Source: Chlorophyllum brunneum | Lineage: Eukaryota > Basidiomycota > Agaricomycetes > Agaricales > Agaricaceae | Reading direction: 5' to 3' | Assembly (NCBI GenBank): GCA_963576785.1 | Contig: OY756149.1 | Span: 620,001-684,000, forward strand | DNA: 64,000 bases | Part shown: piece by piece, positions 34,762 through 46,848 of the stretch | Position numbering within the stretch: the first letter of the stretch is position 1 | How the letters are laid out: every line of letters begins with the position of its first letter | The notes under the pieces: model-generated | What the model was told of the DNA's origin: nothing | The model's database searches: none | What the model saw: only the letters and a program-made list of their open reading frames with translations | Translations under genes and position numbers: made by a program

Positions 34762-35316
34762 TCACGTTGTCGCGAAACCTGCCGCACTGGTCGGTCGTGA
34801 CCCTGTGCATTCGCTCTGACCGCGTGGGCGACCTCCATTATTAAGTCCGCGCCTCGGCAGTAGACTAATATCATCTTGAGATTTGAAGAAGTCATCTTCT
34901 CCCTCATAAGGCGATGAAGAGGCATTAATCTAAATCAGTGCTTTAGTGACTTGAACTGAAGGCAGTGGATTGTGGCTTACCCATTGACCGAGTACATCGC
35001 CCAGGCGTGCGGCCTCCTCAGGACTCAGTCGACAATCTGTTCCCTTCTCAGCGTGCAATTTGAGCAAATCGCTCAGTGTCCTTTTCCCTTGTCCACTCGT
35101 GTATCTGCTCCTCCCCGCCACGTTTCTTCCGGGTGTAGTATCTTTGTCTCCTCCCACAACAGGAAAGACGACAGAGTTTCTAGGTGTTGATGCATTAAGC
35201 GACTGTTGTAATGATGCATTTTCGGAAGTTTGGGTGGGGTTGTCGCCCTCGGGTGTGAGGGATTTATCCCAGTCTTCCTGATATGAGTTGTTGGCAGAAT
35301 CAAGTTTTTGAGACAT
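34762..35316 (-). CDS. Small conserved basidiomycete protein, function unknown
   Basis: Two exons joined by a 54-nt intron (GTAAGCC to GATTTAG) give about 167 residues. The core is LSDLLKLHAEKGTDCRLSPE, then EAARLGDVLGQW, then INASSSPYEGEDDFFKSQDD after the intron. The C-terminus is basic and Gly/Ser-rich, ending SAAGFATT. The N-terminal third is Ser/Asn/Thr-rich and likely disordered. Without splicing a stop follows QW after about 18 codons, so the intron matters for the conserved acidic end. I recall similar LLKLHAEKG..ALGQW type proteins in other Agaricomycetes, but no function is known to me. Confidence 0.7.
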
Positions 35317-35653
35317 GATGTCGTCGGCGGGGAAACACGGGGATTGTGGAATGGAAGAAAGAACGAAGTAGCAATAAATAACAAGGAGAAGGGTCGAAAG
35401 TCGTGAAGGTCGTTAAGAGCGGGTGGAGAAGTGGTTATACGAGGACAAGCAGGTAATGCTGGTAACACGCGCGGAGTTTCAAACGCGCTTGACAGTCAAC
35501 AACCCAGTGTCACGTGGTTCGAGTTCGATGCGTCAAAACGAAAATTCATTAAGTAGAAGATGTTCCGAGATATCCAGTAAGTTGTAACAATGTCCAAGCA
35601 CATTCCAATCCTATCCAAAGACCAAGTTGCGCAAACTAAAATAGTTTAAACAC
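35317..35653. other. Intergenic stretch
   Basis: This separates the small conserved gene from the 3' end of the secreted-protein gene. Nothing recognisable. Confidence 0.45.
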
Positions 35654-37169
35654 TCAAAAAAGTGCTGCTCCGACCAGAAGCGCGACAGCACTCCATACCC
35701 AACGACCAGCATTGGGTATGATGTCACTCGGGGCGCCATTGTCCTTGGTACTGCCTGAACCCGACCCGGTAGCGCCTCCTGTGCTGGACGGTGTGACGCC
35801 CGAACCAGAACCACTGGCTGGGTTGTTCGTGGCTGCCGTGGGTAACTTGCCGACGCGGGTCCAATCAGTGTTTGAGCTTGTAGTCCCGGCATCTTGGTCG
35901 AAAGCTAGGTAGGAGACAGAACCGGAAGAGGAGAGTTGAAGGAGAGCCGTTGTTGAAGCAAAATAGGTTGCTTTAGAATCCTTGTTGGTGGGAGCCTTCA
36001 ACGTCTGAGTAGTGTTGCTCTATGAAGGTGGTGAGCGCCAAAGTCAGCAGGGAAGTAAAGCAATATACCGTGACATCAACGACATAAGTCGCGGAGCCGT
36101 CATCAGGGATGAAGGCAAATTTGGTTTGAACCTAATGGGTGGTCAGTGACTAGAGAAAGAAGAGCGGCTTGGTTGCTACGCACGCCTGAAGCTTTGAAGA
36201 ACGAAGTCGCTTGGCCATGGGTGTTCGGGAAATTGCCATAAGATTGCGGGGTGGGTTGCATGAACGAGACTGAGTTGAGGAATCAGATTGTGGAATGGAT
36301 CAATCCAAGATTGACGCACAGTGGATGACGAAAATCTTGGCACTTCCGGCAGGCAAGCCAGGGACCCCAAGAAAGTGGACGTGGTTCTGCGCTAGAGCCA
36401 TGGTCGGTTGATAACTTGAGGTATCCCAGTCGACTTGCTGAACGTCATTCCACTGTTTCGTAGTAGAATTGGCTGCCTTGAGGAGCTCCATATCGAGAGA
36501 GAAAAGCTCTCCTTTGGAGTATGCATCTGTATGATCAGACATGTGCAATCAGGAGAGACAAGAGTTATTGCAGGGATAGGAATACATACAGAATACGTTC
36601 GTATCATGATCAAGGATGGCAGCAAAATTAGTCGGATCGAATTTTCCCGCTTCCACAGACTGAGTGGACCAAGATTGAGCATCAACATCATAGATGTAGA
36701 CTGCAGCAGGATTAGCTGAGTCGGCGCCCAGAACATAAATCGCATTTGTGAACTGTCATTGTCAGACAAAAAAAGAGTGCTTAATGCTAGGGTTAGCGTA
36801 TTAATAGGTATCCTCACCTGTGAAAGATAGCAGGAGAGGTTAGGGCCGTTGAAGGGTCTTATGTAGGGTTTATGATGAGCGGAAGGTGGAGGATTTTGAC
36901 AGATGTAGACTCACGGTCGGCCTTGAGCTGTTATGTCCGTCGGAGTACCTACGGCGATACTTGAGCAAGACAAGCGCCAATAGACAAGAAACCTACTGTG
37001 ACTGACCTTGAGTCCAGGTATCCTGAGTTCCAGCATTGTAGTCCTTGCCACCGAAATTGAAAGCAAGGAGGTTCCAGTGTGCGTCGGATGCAATGCAGGA
37101 GCTAGCAGCTGAAGCAGCAGATGAGAGAGAGAGAAGCAAGAGCGAGGCAATAGCAAGATATCTAGGCAT
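35654..37169 (-). CDS. Secreted, probably GPI-anchored protein
   Basis: The protein starts MPRYLAIASLLLLSLSSAAS, a clear signal peptide, and ends in a Ser/Gly/Thr-rich stalk followed by GRWVWSAVALLVGAALF, a hydrophobic tail with no charged end, as expected for a GPI attachment signal. About eight exons give about 400 residues. Fragments such as NAIYVLGADSANPAAVYIYD, NFAAILDHDTNVFYALSKGE and SATYVVDVTSNTTQTL repeat a strand-turn-strand pattern that resembles a beta-propeller. An extracellular or cell-wall location is inferred. No enzymatic residues are recognised. The ATG at 37169 has a TATA-like element about 135 bp upstream. Confidence 0.75.
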
Positions 37170-37300
37170 TGTTCGATAGGGTAGTCAGTAGTAAAGGAGA
37201 GTGAGAGACGTGGGCTGGCCGAACGTCGTGAGGGTGAGGGATGTGAATGCAAAGCTCCAAGGCTGCTAAACTTGTTCAGCTGATGGGAAGCTCGTGTTAT

Positions 37301-37307
37301 TTATATA
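37301..37307 (-). promoter_or_regulatory. TATA-like element of the secreted-protein gene
   Basis: TATATAA on the minus strand about 135 bp upstream of the ATG at 37169. The distance would leave a 5' leader of about 100 nt. Confidence 0.35.
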
Positions 37308-37741
37308 CTCCGTGTCACTTGTGTACGTCACACTCCGGGGAATTTCTATCTCCCGGCGAGTCGAAAAGCTTTAGGTAGCGTCTCTGCGCTCAGCACCGCA
37401 AACCGACCTCTGTGTCATGCCTTGGCGGAATGAAGTTTGGTGCATCAACAACACCAGACTCTCCAAACGTTCTCGTGATCAACCCCCCTCCAAATCTGCC
37501 CTGCAAAGCCTTTTGGTCCGCCAACCGGCCGAAATCCAATCATCCGGTTCTCACACACTCGAGTCTACTTGAATGATCTTGTAGATAGATGTCCTACAAA
37601 TTTTCATTAAGCTTCCCAATGGCGAACGCCAGCAACCGAAAGTTTTTCCCCACTTGGCTGTCCATGCTAAATAAAAGTACGCCCCCATCCGCCGTCAATT
37701 GATCCTGATCCCTCTGTCCTCCCCCCGCCGCTGCAACCCTG
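37308..37741. other. Intergenic region between divergent genes
   Basis: It probably contains the promoters of the secreted-protein and desaturase genes. Nothing else is evident. Confidence 0.4.
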
Positions 37742-39734
37742 ATGTACTTCACGGACGGCCCAGAGTACAGGTCAAGGTGCGTCCGCCCTCCATGCCTGCA
37801 CGCGGGTAGAGAAACGACACCTCATCGCCCCACCGCCAGACTCAAACGACCATTTAGGCCCCCCAATGCCACACTTAAGGAGATTCATAACGCTGTTCCA
37901 AAGCATTTGCTGCGGCGTGCGTATCCTTCACACCTTCATTTCATCTCATAACGAAATAATATCATAGCTAAACCTTTGAGGGCGCTGCTTTACGTCGTAC
38001 GAGACGTTACGCTCGCTTCCTTTCTTTTCAAAGTCGCTTCTTCTATCACTTACTGGGAAAGCATCGATTACTACGGATTTGTGACATCCCCTCCAGTAAA
38101 GAGCATCCTAGGTGCTGGCTTATGGGTGAGCTATTGGATTCTACAAGGCTTGGTGTTCGCAGGTATCTTTTGCCTTGGTGGGTCGATATTTCATGACATC
38201 TGTTTAGGCTTCTGATTACTTCTTTTGCCGGGGTAACAGGCCACGACGCAGGTCATGGCTCCTTGTTCAAGCATAAGTCTCTTAACAACCTTATCGGATT
38301 CCTTCTCCATACTGTGCGTTCTTCACCCTCAAAGCAGCCACGGGTAACTAACTCATGTAGTTCTTACTAATTCCTTATTTCTCCTGGCGAGCAACTCATC
38401 ATGCGCACCACGTAATGTACCCTCAAGTTACTCAGGGATCTTGTATCTTAACTATCTAACAGAAAGCCACTGCTTCAATGGAGAGAGACGAGAACTATGT
38501 GCCTCACACCCGGACTGCACGCAACCTTCCTGACAAGAATCTGGCAACCAAAGTCGATTATAGCGAAGCCTTTGAAGAGACTCCTATCACAACGGTATAC
38601 CGCCTCCTAATCCAACAATTCCTGTGCGTGATACCATACATCGCACCTCGATGAGATGCTAATGCAGTCGCTGCAGTGGTTGGTGGATATACCTAAGGTG
38701 AGGCAGTATTTTAGGGACTCAGCGCTGGGCTAACTCGGTTGAAAGCACAAATCTTATGGGCGGCGTTTCGCACCCTCCAGGGACAAACCACTTCAACCCA
38801 GGCTCAACATTGTTCAAACCTCACCAACGTAAGAATAACTCTCCACTCTCGACCCAGTTCATTTCTCATATTATTCCAGGAAAATTAATCATAATATCAG
38901 ATGTTTCTCTCACCATTATGCTCTACGTCCTATATCGTGCCGGATGGGATGTCGTTTCCAAGTACTACATCATGCCTTACTTCGTGAGTTCACGAACCCT
39001 GACCCAAGATGCAGTTGTATCTGATACAGTGTCCAAAGTTCCTCAATCACTGGTGAGCACGATTGTTAAATGTCTACAAGTCCCACGTGTGACTAGAGTC
39101 GCTCAAACGCAATATAGGATCGGTAAGCCACTCTCACTATAAGCTGCACTTGTTTTTAACTACGATTTCAAACAGTCATGTTCACTTTCCTACATCATTC
39201 GGATCCTACAATTCCTCATTACCGCAAGAATGCATGGACCTTCCTGAGGGGAGCTGCTGCGACAGTAGACCGGCCTTTATTGGGCTGGGCTGGGCGGTTC
39301 TTCTTCCATAATATCAGCCATGATCATGTTGCACACCGTAAGTAAACAAGTCGTCGTCGCCCCGAACGTAGGCTCACTTCTTGACCCGCAGACTTTTTCC
39401 TCTCGGCGCCCTTCTGTAAGCTTCTTCTGGTAGATGCAGCGAGCCTGCTACTTTATTGATTCTGAATCTACAGTTAATGGGCCTCAAATAACGCAAATAC
39501 TCAAGTCGGTTTTAGGGGATGATTACAATTACGATTCAACAGTGAGTGACACAGTCTAGGAGAAACCACCTGAACCTTATCGAAATGAAGCCATCGTTCT
39601 ACGCACTGTGGCGCTCATTCACCCAATGCATATTTGTGGAAGAAGAGGGCGACATCATTTTTTATAAGAACAAGAACGGCAACACAGCCAGAGAAGTCGC
39701 GGAGGATGTTCTTACCGACGTTTTGCGAGACTAG
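37742..39734 (+). CDS. Fatty acid desaturase, delta-12 (oleate) type
   Basis: An integral membrane di-iron desaturase that would introduce the second double bond into oleoyl chains in the endoplasmic reticulum. All three histidine boxes are visible after splicing: HDAGHGS near 38245, HHAHH near 38397-38411 and HVAHH near 39328-39385. Flanking family motifs are RPPNATLKEIHNAVPKHLLR at the N-terminus, PGTNHFNPGSTLFKPHQR in the middle, FLHHSDPTIPHYRKNAWTFL near 39190, and FYALWRSFTQCIFVEEEGDI at the end. About 12 exons give about 430 residues. A 63-nt intron in the first exon region joins EYRSR to LKRPF. The NHWIVM segment before box 3 needs a 5-nt exon at 39118-39122. No in-frame break remains. 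Delta-9 and delta-15 types were considered; the motifs fit delta-12 best. Confidence 0.87.
39118..39122 (+). other. Inferred 5-nt microexon (GATCG) of the desaturase gene
   Basis: The exon at 39030-39052 ends CAC TG and the next clear exon begins at 39176 with TC ATG. A direct join is out of frame. AATATAG|GATCG|GTAAGC supplies an acceptor, five bases and a donor, and gives NHW-I-V-MFTFLHH in frame, which matches the family's NHW-[IL]-V-M pattern. The flanking introns would be 65 and 53 nt. Confidence 0.65.
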
Positions 39735-39849
39735 ACGTGCCTTATTTTCAGATACTTCTTGACCTAATCCTGGTTTGGTAGAGCCAATGAAAAACATGAT
39801 TGTCCACGCTAGAAGATTGACTAGTCTTCATGTACAGAAATGGAGCGCT

Positions 39850-39920
39850 AAAAGTAGTAAGATGGTTCCAAGAGTGAACGAAGCACCAAAAGTAGTAAGA
39901 TGTCCAAGAGTGAACGAAGG
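39850..39920. repeat. Two-copy tandem repeat of about 38 bp
   Basis: AAAAGTAGTAAGATG..TCCAAGAGTGAACGAAG occurs at 39850-39887 and again at 39888-39920, the second copy lacking a few bases. It lies downstream of the desaturase stop, between convergent genes. Confidence 0.85.
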
Positions 39921-39957
39921 CAGGTATAGCCCGAAACGAAAAGCCGAATCAAGGAGC

Positions 39958-42859
39958 TCAGACGCCTGGTTGGCGGTTTGGTGAGCCTGGCGATTTCGGC
40001 GTACCGGGTGATTGTGCTGAGAACCACTGACTCCGCGGTCTCGCTCCTTGTAATGCCGCAAACACCGATCTTCTTCGGCCCACGGGGCTGGCAGCGATCT
40101 CGTATCCGTCCTCTCCTTCCATGATGATCTTCATGGTTCTGGGGTCGATTCTGAATCTCTTACCCCGGAGGATATCGTCAATATCTTTTGCCCTCTGCCG
40201 ACCTGCTAGAAGATCTCCCATTCCTGTTTGTGCTCCAATGGATATGGCTGAGGCAATCGTTCCGGGCTCGTGCTTCAAGCGCAGTTTGCGACGATCGTGG
40301 CGGTGGAAAAGCTGGATCAGGGTGGCGAATACAGCCAGGAGTAACATAGCCGCAGCCAAGAGGTGGACTGCGGTATCACTATAGCAAGAATGAGACATCA
40401 TGGGCTACTGCGTTCAGAGTTTGGCACACACCTCAACCAGACGCGTTTCTTGAACGTTCTGACCTCAACGGTGAGGGGCTCCTGATGAGATAAGAAGTAT
40501 ACATTACGAGCAACCAGTGCCAGATAGGTTGTCTGGAATATCCTTTAGTACCTTTGGGCCATCATAGGAGAAACAAAACACCTACATAAACCCTGGTTGC
40601 CAGATTCACGAAATTATCAGCGTCAAAACTACCAAGGAGACCTGCGCTACTCTGGACGGCAGCCTGGAAGACAGCAGCAGGGAGCTGGAGCTGAAGTGCC
40701 TCCAATCGACGTTGGACGAACTCGTCTGGATCAGTTAGGTTAAAGCTGATGCCGTTATAGAGACGACCATTGAGGGGTATTCCTGTGATGTTCGCGGACA
40801 GAGAAGAAAAGTTGGAGGCTGACGAGAAACGTCGCAGTTCCTTCACGTCTGTCAGATTTCTCGCTATGATATCAACGCTAGCTGTGATGTCCCAGAGCTC
40901 AAGTCGAGGTGTACAAAAAGTGGCAGACGCTCGTGGTGGTTGAGTGTCATACCTGCAGGATAAAGGATCAGAGGCAAATTCACTCCAGTGAGGCCAAATT
41001 GCGAGTAGCTCACGTAAAGAACCAGAAGATCACAGGGCTGAATTGTGGAGGTGTCTCGGGATTGCAATTTGCAATGCTCGTCCCTGCATGTCCCAAAGTC
41101 ACAATCAAAGTGAGACAAATAACGAAGGGGACAGAACGGACCGAAAAGAGTGGTTGCATTGTGATCCACGTTCCAGACGAAGTCGCAGTTATTGGAACTA
41201 ATCGAGTTGTTCCAGCCGGTCGACGTTTGCGTCATGTTTACCTGGCGGGAGCGTAAGGCAAGAGAACAATCAAGGAGATCTAAAACAACGCACCGTGACC
41301 GGCTGGCAATCTGGTATACTCTTGGTCGCTGTTGTATTTGCGATCACGGTTCCATTGGTCGCAACGAAGGTGGGCATCTGTGAACCCAGGTTAACAAAAA
41401 CATGTGTGCATGGTCTGTGCGGGATTCACTTACATCAAATGCACCAATTGTGTATCCTTCGTGGACAAAAGGTGGGTCGCCGAGGTTATAAAGAATTGAT
41501 GCGCCTGCATAGCCCGATGCAGTGAGGAAAGCTACGGTTGGGGGTCAGTGGTTTTGGTCCGATATACCCGAGGGATAGCGCACTGGTCAGATCATTAAAC
41601 TGGAGATCCTGGTTCAAAGCAAGTGCAGCGAGGTTGTTGACGTTAATACCTAACCAATAGGGTTAGCTCAAATTGGTGTAAGAACAGCTCTAGCTACGCA
41701 CCTGGATTGGAGAACCACGTGTCCCTAACAACTAGAAGTGCCGCAGCAAGTGGTTGGAAAGCTAAGGCCAATAAGGCCATCAATGATGTCAAGGTGACAA
41801 GATAGTGCTTGTTCGCCGCCGCGCGAGTCCAAACAAAGAAGTTGCTGTGATATTTTAGTCAGTACCACAAAAAGACAACATGAGATGGTACCTCACTTGT
41901 ACCGGGTGTAATCCAAGAGCAAGCTACGATGAGGCGGTGAATCCCCATGGACAAGGTCGACATAGGGCTAAGAGAGAATGAGGAATGGATCACTTGAAGG
42001 GTATGGTGAAACTTGCCTGCATCTTCTTGATCTCGATGTCGGTCCATGTCCACATTGCAACGAGCTATTCCAAAAAATGAGCACATGCTAAAGTTGTTCA
42101 CGACAGCACCACTCACAATCGCCGCAACAATCACAGGGGGTAATGTCTTCAGTGGGGCGGACATCAGCTTACGCCCAGCCAACCATTCTTGGCATAGACT
42201 CACATATACATAGTGTAATGCACTCTCCGTGCTTCCAATATCACCGCTCGATGGCCATCCTGTGCACAAGTTCAACAAAAAAAAAAACACACACACCATA
42301 CTACTCTAAACATACCTTGATTCTTCTTACTAAAGTGCAATGCAATCTCCAATCCAATAGCACCCAATGCCAACACAACTGCAAACGGAACCCAGAACCA
42401 GAATCGCAAAGGCATTGGAAGCCACTTGGGATCACTCAAACCATCCTCCTTATCCTTATCTAAACCCAAAGACCCACATGTGTCAATACGCGGCAAAGAA
42501 GAAAATGAGCGACATACCAACAAAGGGATGCCTATGTTCTTTATCATCTCTATACGTCGCGAATTGAGCGTCATTCCCCAATAACGCTTGATCAGACGTC
42601 GCAGGTGGATTGGCATCTAACCTCTCCCCTGACGAACCATTCACGTATTGTGGCGTATCAAGCTATTACAAAGGTTATCAACACAAAAACCATCTTCCAC
42701 CAAAAAAAACGAGCATACCACATTGTATGAAAGGTGTGGAATAGGCAAGGCTGACGCGTTACCAGCCAACGATCCATGTCTTGAGCTCGAGCCGCTATGA
42801 CCACCACTGGGTGGAGATACCATGTTTTCAGATGGAGAGACAAAAGAGGGGTTGTTCAT
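39958..42859 (-). CDS. DUF3433 multi-pass membrane protein
   Basis: A long membrane protein of about 800 residues in ten or more exons. The N-terminus (MNNPSFVSPSENMVSPPSGG) is disordered. The first helix is WFWVPFAVVLALGAIGLEIA, followed by TLPPVIVAAIVSGAVW, WTDIEIKKMQPYVDLVHGDS and a further helix TLTSLMALLALAFQPLAAAL. This is the pattern of fungal DUF3433 proteins, which typically carry two such modules. A large loop with N-glycosylation-type sites (NNSI, NATT, NLT, NIT) follows, then a last helix HLLAAAMLLLAVFATLIQLF and a basic cytosolic tail ending SPGSPNRQPGV. The function of the family is unknown; the loop is probably extracytoplasmic. The start at 42859 is preferred; 42820 is a later in-frame ATG. 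Confidence 0.8.
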
Positions 42860-43388
42860 GGTATAAAAGAGAACAGGACTTTTGGGCAACACGACCCAGA
42901 ACAGGTTTTTGATGGACACATGCTGGTTCTCAGGTATTATTGTATGATGACAGAAGAATGTACGTTTTGATGATCATTAGGACAGCCTCAGGCGCCCATG
43001 GTGACGGCAAGGAATGAAGTGACTGTTGGGACTTGTCTTTGTGAGTCTCAAGCGGGCGCAAGTCATCGTAAGTTGGCGTCTAGCAGGTGTAATAGAGTCG
43101 TTTGCCAGGGAACCCGTCGCGTGTGTGTACCGAGCCAAGAAGTGCTATTTTTGGGTCGAGTTGATTCTTCGATTTGGATTAGTCAACTGCCCTGAATCAT
43201 CCATCTCAAGACTCCAATGTTATGATTATATCGGAGTTACATAGAGGTATCGATCACATAAGTCATAGCATAGCCATTCCATGGATGTCAAAAAAAGATG
43301 CTAAAGAAAACAAAAAAAAAACATAAATGTAATCCACGAGATGAACCCAGCATCTCTCTTAATATATACACCACCCACCACTACCAGT
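42860..43388. other. Intergenic stretch with A-rich segment
   Basis: This contains upstream sequence of the DUF3433 gene and an A-rich segment at 43295-43325. No gene was recognised. Confidence 0.4.
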
Positions 43389-46300
43389 TCAAGGTTTCCA
43401 CACAGGCTTTACTGGTCCATTCAACTCCTTTCTCCACTCTCCAATACTCTTCATCCTCCTCACCTCTCCCCTCGGATTCATCTCCGTCTCTATCCGACCC
43501 TGACTATCCATATCCTCAAATCCTTTAATCAAATCTTTCACACTCCCACCACTACTCCTCCTCTCCCTCACTCTCCTCATCTTTTCACCATCAGCAACTT
43601 TCGGCGTGACATGATGCAGTTCTACAAGTTGTTTTGGATGAACAACTTTTGGAATCTTTGATGCCGGTGGCTGGACTGGTGGAGCAGTTTGCAACTGCAC
43701 GAGATTCTTCGGAGGTATAGGTTTCGGTACCGGTTCTCTTGCGGGTGTAACAACAGGTCCTCTCGGTTTCGTGAGAACCTCCTTTGGCGGAAGTGGAAGT
43801 CCAGGCTGTCTTGGTCGTTTAAGGTTCTTTATGGTAGCACTGGGTTTCTTGAGTGTCGGTAGGTAGGAGAATATAAGACCTTTGACGCGTTTTCCCAACG
43901 TCTCTGGCTCGGGTTCTGGTGCAGGTGATGACGATTCCGACGCCGGAAGTTCCTGCTCAGATTCCTCGACAAGTGTCGTCGGTGAATCGTCAGATTCAGG
44001 CTCCTCCAGTACCGTATCCGACTCTTGGGATTCTATGCTGACATCCGGAGGCGAAACTTGGGGGAGATCCTGGGAGACGGTGATGGCCTCCTCCAACAAG
44101 TGGGAATAGCGAGGTGCTAACAACGTTGGCGGAACCGGTTTCACGCTTACTGTTGGCTCCGCCTTCTGACGAGACAAAAGGGTTGAGGAAATCTGCGAGT
44201 CCGCATTCGTTTCCGGAACAACTGAAGTCCACTCTCTCTTTTGTAACACTCTTTGCGGTCTTGGCCTAATCGGTGTAAATTCGGGAACCTCCATCATCGT
44301 CTTTCTCGTTCCAAAGTCGAAGCCCCACGGCGACGCAGGAGACTGCATCGGACTAAAAGGCAACATCGTCGGGGGCGCCACATTTCCTTTCCGCTGTTTA
44401 CCCCGTATCGCTCTTGTCCTCTGCATCAAGTTCTCCCTGATATCACACATTCATCAGCTCAGCCCAAGGTCATCATAAAATGATGTGCTCACCTAGACCA
44501 ATCGGGACCATACTCACTCACGGCTTCTTCTCCACCCATCCACTCAACAAACTTCTTCACCACATCTTCGAGATTGACCAAATCCACACTGGCCAATCCA
44601 GATTCGTCTTCTCCAGTAATCGTTCCTAACTGGGCACCAACTTGCAGTCTTTCATCCGTGAAACATGCATCAAGCCTCTTCCATTCTTCCTTTGTCCACA
44701 TCCTCTCGCCAGTCAGGGGGTCATAGCACATTTCCCCGGGTGTCATTGGAACTTTTGGTGTAAGGCCCAGCGCACCTAGGGGTGTTGAGAATGATGTCTG
44801 ACTTGGGAGAGGAGTCTTGAACGAATCAAGACCACTCGAATGACGCAGCACGAATGGATTTGGTGATCCAGCGACAGAGTGTTCCAGTGACACCTCGGCC
44901 TCGACGTCCTTCAACAAATTTGGTAGCGTCGTCGCCGGACTACCAGGAATGTAAACCTGGTCCCCTCTCACGCCCATACCACCAGTTGTCTTCCTCCTCT
45001 CTTTATCCTTGTGTACACCACCGCCAACAACGCCCTTTGTCAGACCAAATGGGCTTGCTGACCTCCGCCTTGCCACTTGTGAATAGCGTCGCTTCAGTTC
45101 GAGTTTTGTGAAACAGTCATAGTTATGTTGTTTGAGGATGGCTGCTGCACGAGCAGCAGCACGGGGATCTGCAGAGGTTATTTTGACGACATCGGGTTCT
45201 TCATCGACATCACTGCTTGAACCATCGCCATCCTCTTGAGCCTCTGGGGCGGGCTCGACGACAGGTTGTACCTCGTGATCATCTTCCATGTCAGTCTCCT
45301 CAATAGTGGGCTGATTGCCCATAAGTTTGAATGCATCGTCCACCGGATCCCGTTCAAGGGCCTCGTCCGGTAATGGTGCATCGACCTGGATAGGTGTACC
45401 AGGTGCAAGAGCGGCTTCCTCTTCCACTCGGAGTGGAACGGTGTAGTGTGTCGTGTCGGCTTCAACACTGCCCTGGTCTTCGTAACCGGGCTCGGGAGAC
45501 ATATCGCGGGCCTGCTGGCCAAGAGGTAACTGGTCGGGTATACTACTAAAGTCAAAGGGATCAACGTGATCGTCTTGGTCAACCTGAAGATCAGGTTCTG
45601 TGCTGCGCAAAAGTTGCGAGGGGGGCTTCTTTTCGAGGGAGAGAGGGAAGGGACTCTTTGGGTTACCCCACTCGTCTATCCTACACCTGGTGGCACTACT
45701 AGGTGGGTCGGCCTTTGTCTTGACAAGGACCTCCTTCCACCTGCCGGTATATTCGCCCTCGCCTTCTTCAGACGGAGGTTTGGATAGGATGGGAAGTTGG
45801 TCATCGTCGCTGTCAGTCCAGGCGTCATCATTGGGGTTAGGTTGGAGGTCAAAGAAGGGCATGTCGACAGGAGTGATATCGAGATCTGCTTCTTGGTCGA
45901 CAAAGCTTTCCTCTGGAGGGGAAGAGGGTGGTAGGACATCAAAACGGAGCTGTTTGAATAGAGCGGGGGTGGGGGAAGTCGTACGACGTGGAGGGGGGAG
46001 AATGATGACCCTTTCGAGGTCAATGACATCGGAATCGGAAAAGGAGATCGAGTCAGGCCTTGTTCGGGGCTTTGTGGGAGTGGAGCTGGGTTCAAGTGAG
46101 CTAGAAAGAAGGAGGGGATCGTCACCAGGACTGGGTGGGGGCATGGGTGCATTGAGGTCGACGTCGGGCATTTCGAGTTTGACGACGATGGGGGCTGGGG
46201 TGGATTTATTTTTCTTGGAGGTGGAGGGTTTGGTGGACTTGCGTTTAGAGGACTTGCTGACTCTGATAGTAGCAGTAACGGGAGTGACATAGACTTCCTT

Positions 46301-46746
46301 TGGTGGGGTAAAGATGTCCTTTGGGGGATCATAAGGGGGGATGGGAGTCGCGCTGCGACGAGAAGAGCGTGCACTGAGAAGAGAACGGGGCTGTGGGGAG
46401 AGATCGGCGAGAGGACGAGAGAAGTAGTCGGGGGTGGGGTGAAGGTGGACGCGTTTTGGCTTTGTGGGGGAGTCGAGGGAGTGGAGGGGGAGCGACTTGC
46501 TGCGGGTGGGAGAGCCGGTGAGTGGGCTGGGGTGCTTGGGCAGCTTGCGGGAGCGCGGGTTGGGTGTCGTGAATGGCTGGGGCTGGGTGCGTTTGCGCTT
46601 GATGGGAGGCGAGAAGGCGTGTTTCTAGCACAGATTAGCACAGTCCAGGCACACACAGAGCAACTCACCGAGGTTCTGCGCAGAGTCTCCTCGGGCGGAG
46701 GGCTGATGAGCTGGAGCCCAGCGTTGTAGAGTCTGTCAGAGGCCAT
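43389..46746 (-). CDS. Large disordered basidiomycete protein, probably nuclear
   Basis: Three exons separated by introns near 46626-46670 and 44459-44493 give about 1,080 residues. It starts MASDRLYNAGLQLISPPPEE and consists largely of Pro/Ser/Asp/Glu-rich low complexity with many SP/TP sites, as in proteins regulated by proline-directed kinases. Basic clusters (KRKRTQ, SKSSKRKSTKPSTSKKNK) suggest nuclear import. The only globular-looking part is around 44490-44760: MCYDPLTGERMWTKEEWKRL, DACFTDER, VNLEDVVKKFVEWMGGEEAV. I recall proteins with this WTKEEWKRL..F region in other mushrooms without a known role. It shares a 102-bp spacer with the next gene. Confidence 0.75.
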
Positions 46747-46848
46747 GGCCAGCACAAACCAGCTCAACGCTGGAGCACATCAACCAACATGGGTCACGTG
46801 ACCGCATTCACTTATATAGACTGAGAGCCATCGCCCAGGCTGTCCACA
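46747..46848. promoter_or_regulatory. Shared short promoter region between two divergent genes
   Basis: Only 102 bp separate the ATG of the minus-strand gene (46746) from the ATG of the plus-strand gene (46849). A TATATA element at 46813-46818 lies 31-36 bp before the plus-strand ATG. The region also contains GGTCACGTGACC, a palindrome with a CACGTG core, at about 46791-46802. Confidence 0.55.

Noticed and set aside
35455..35545. tRNA-like B-box (GGTTCGAGTTC)
   Set aside because: No matching A-box, cloverleaf or acceptor stem could be drawn around it.
45676..46767. 363-codon open frame overlapping the first exons of the large disordered protein
   Set aside because: It is a Pro/Ser-rich shadow frame of the same strand. 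The true frames continue across the introns to the neighbouring exons with acidic and basic low-complexity sequence, and share MASDRLYN at the start.
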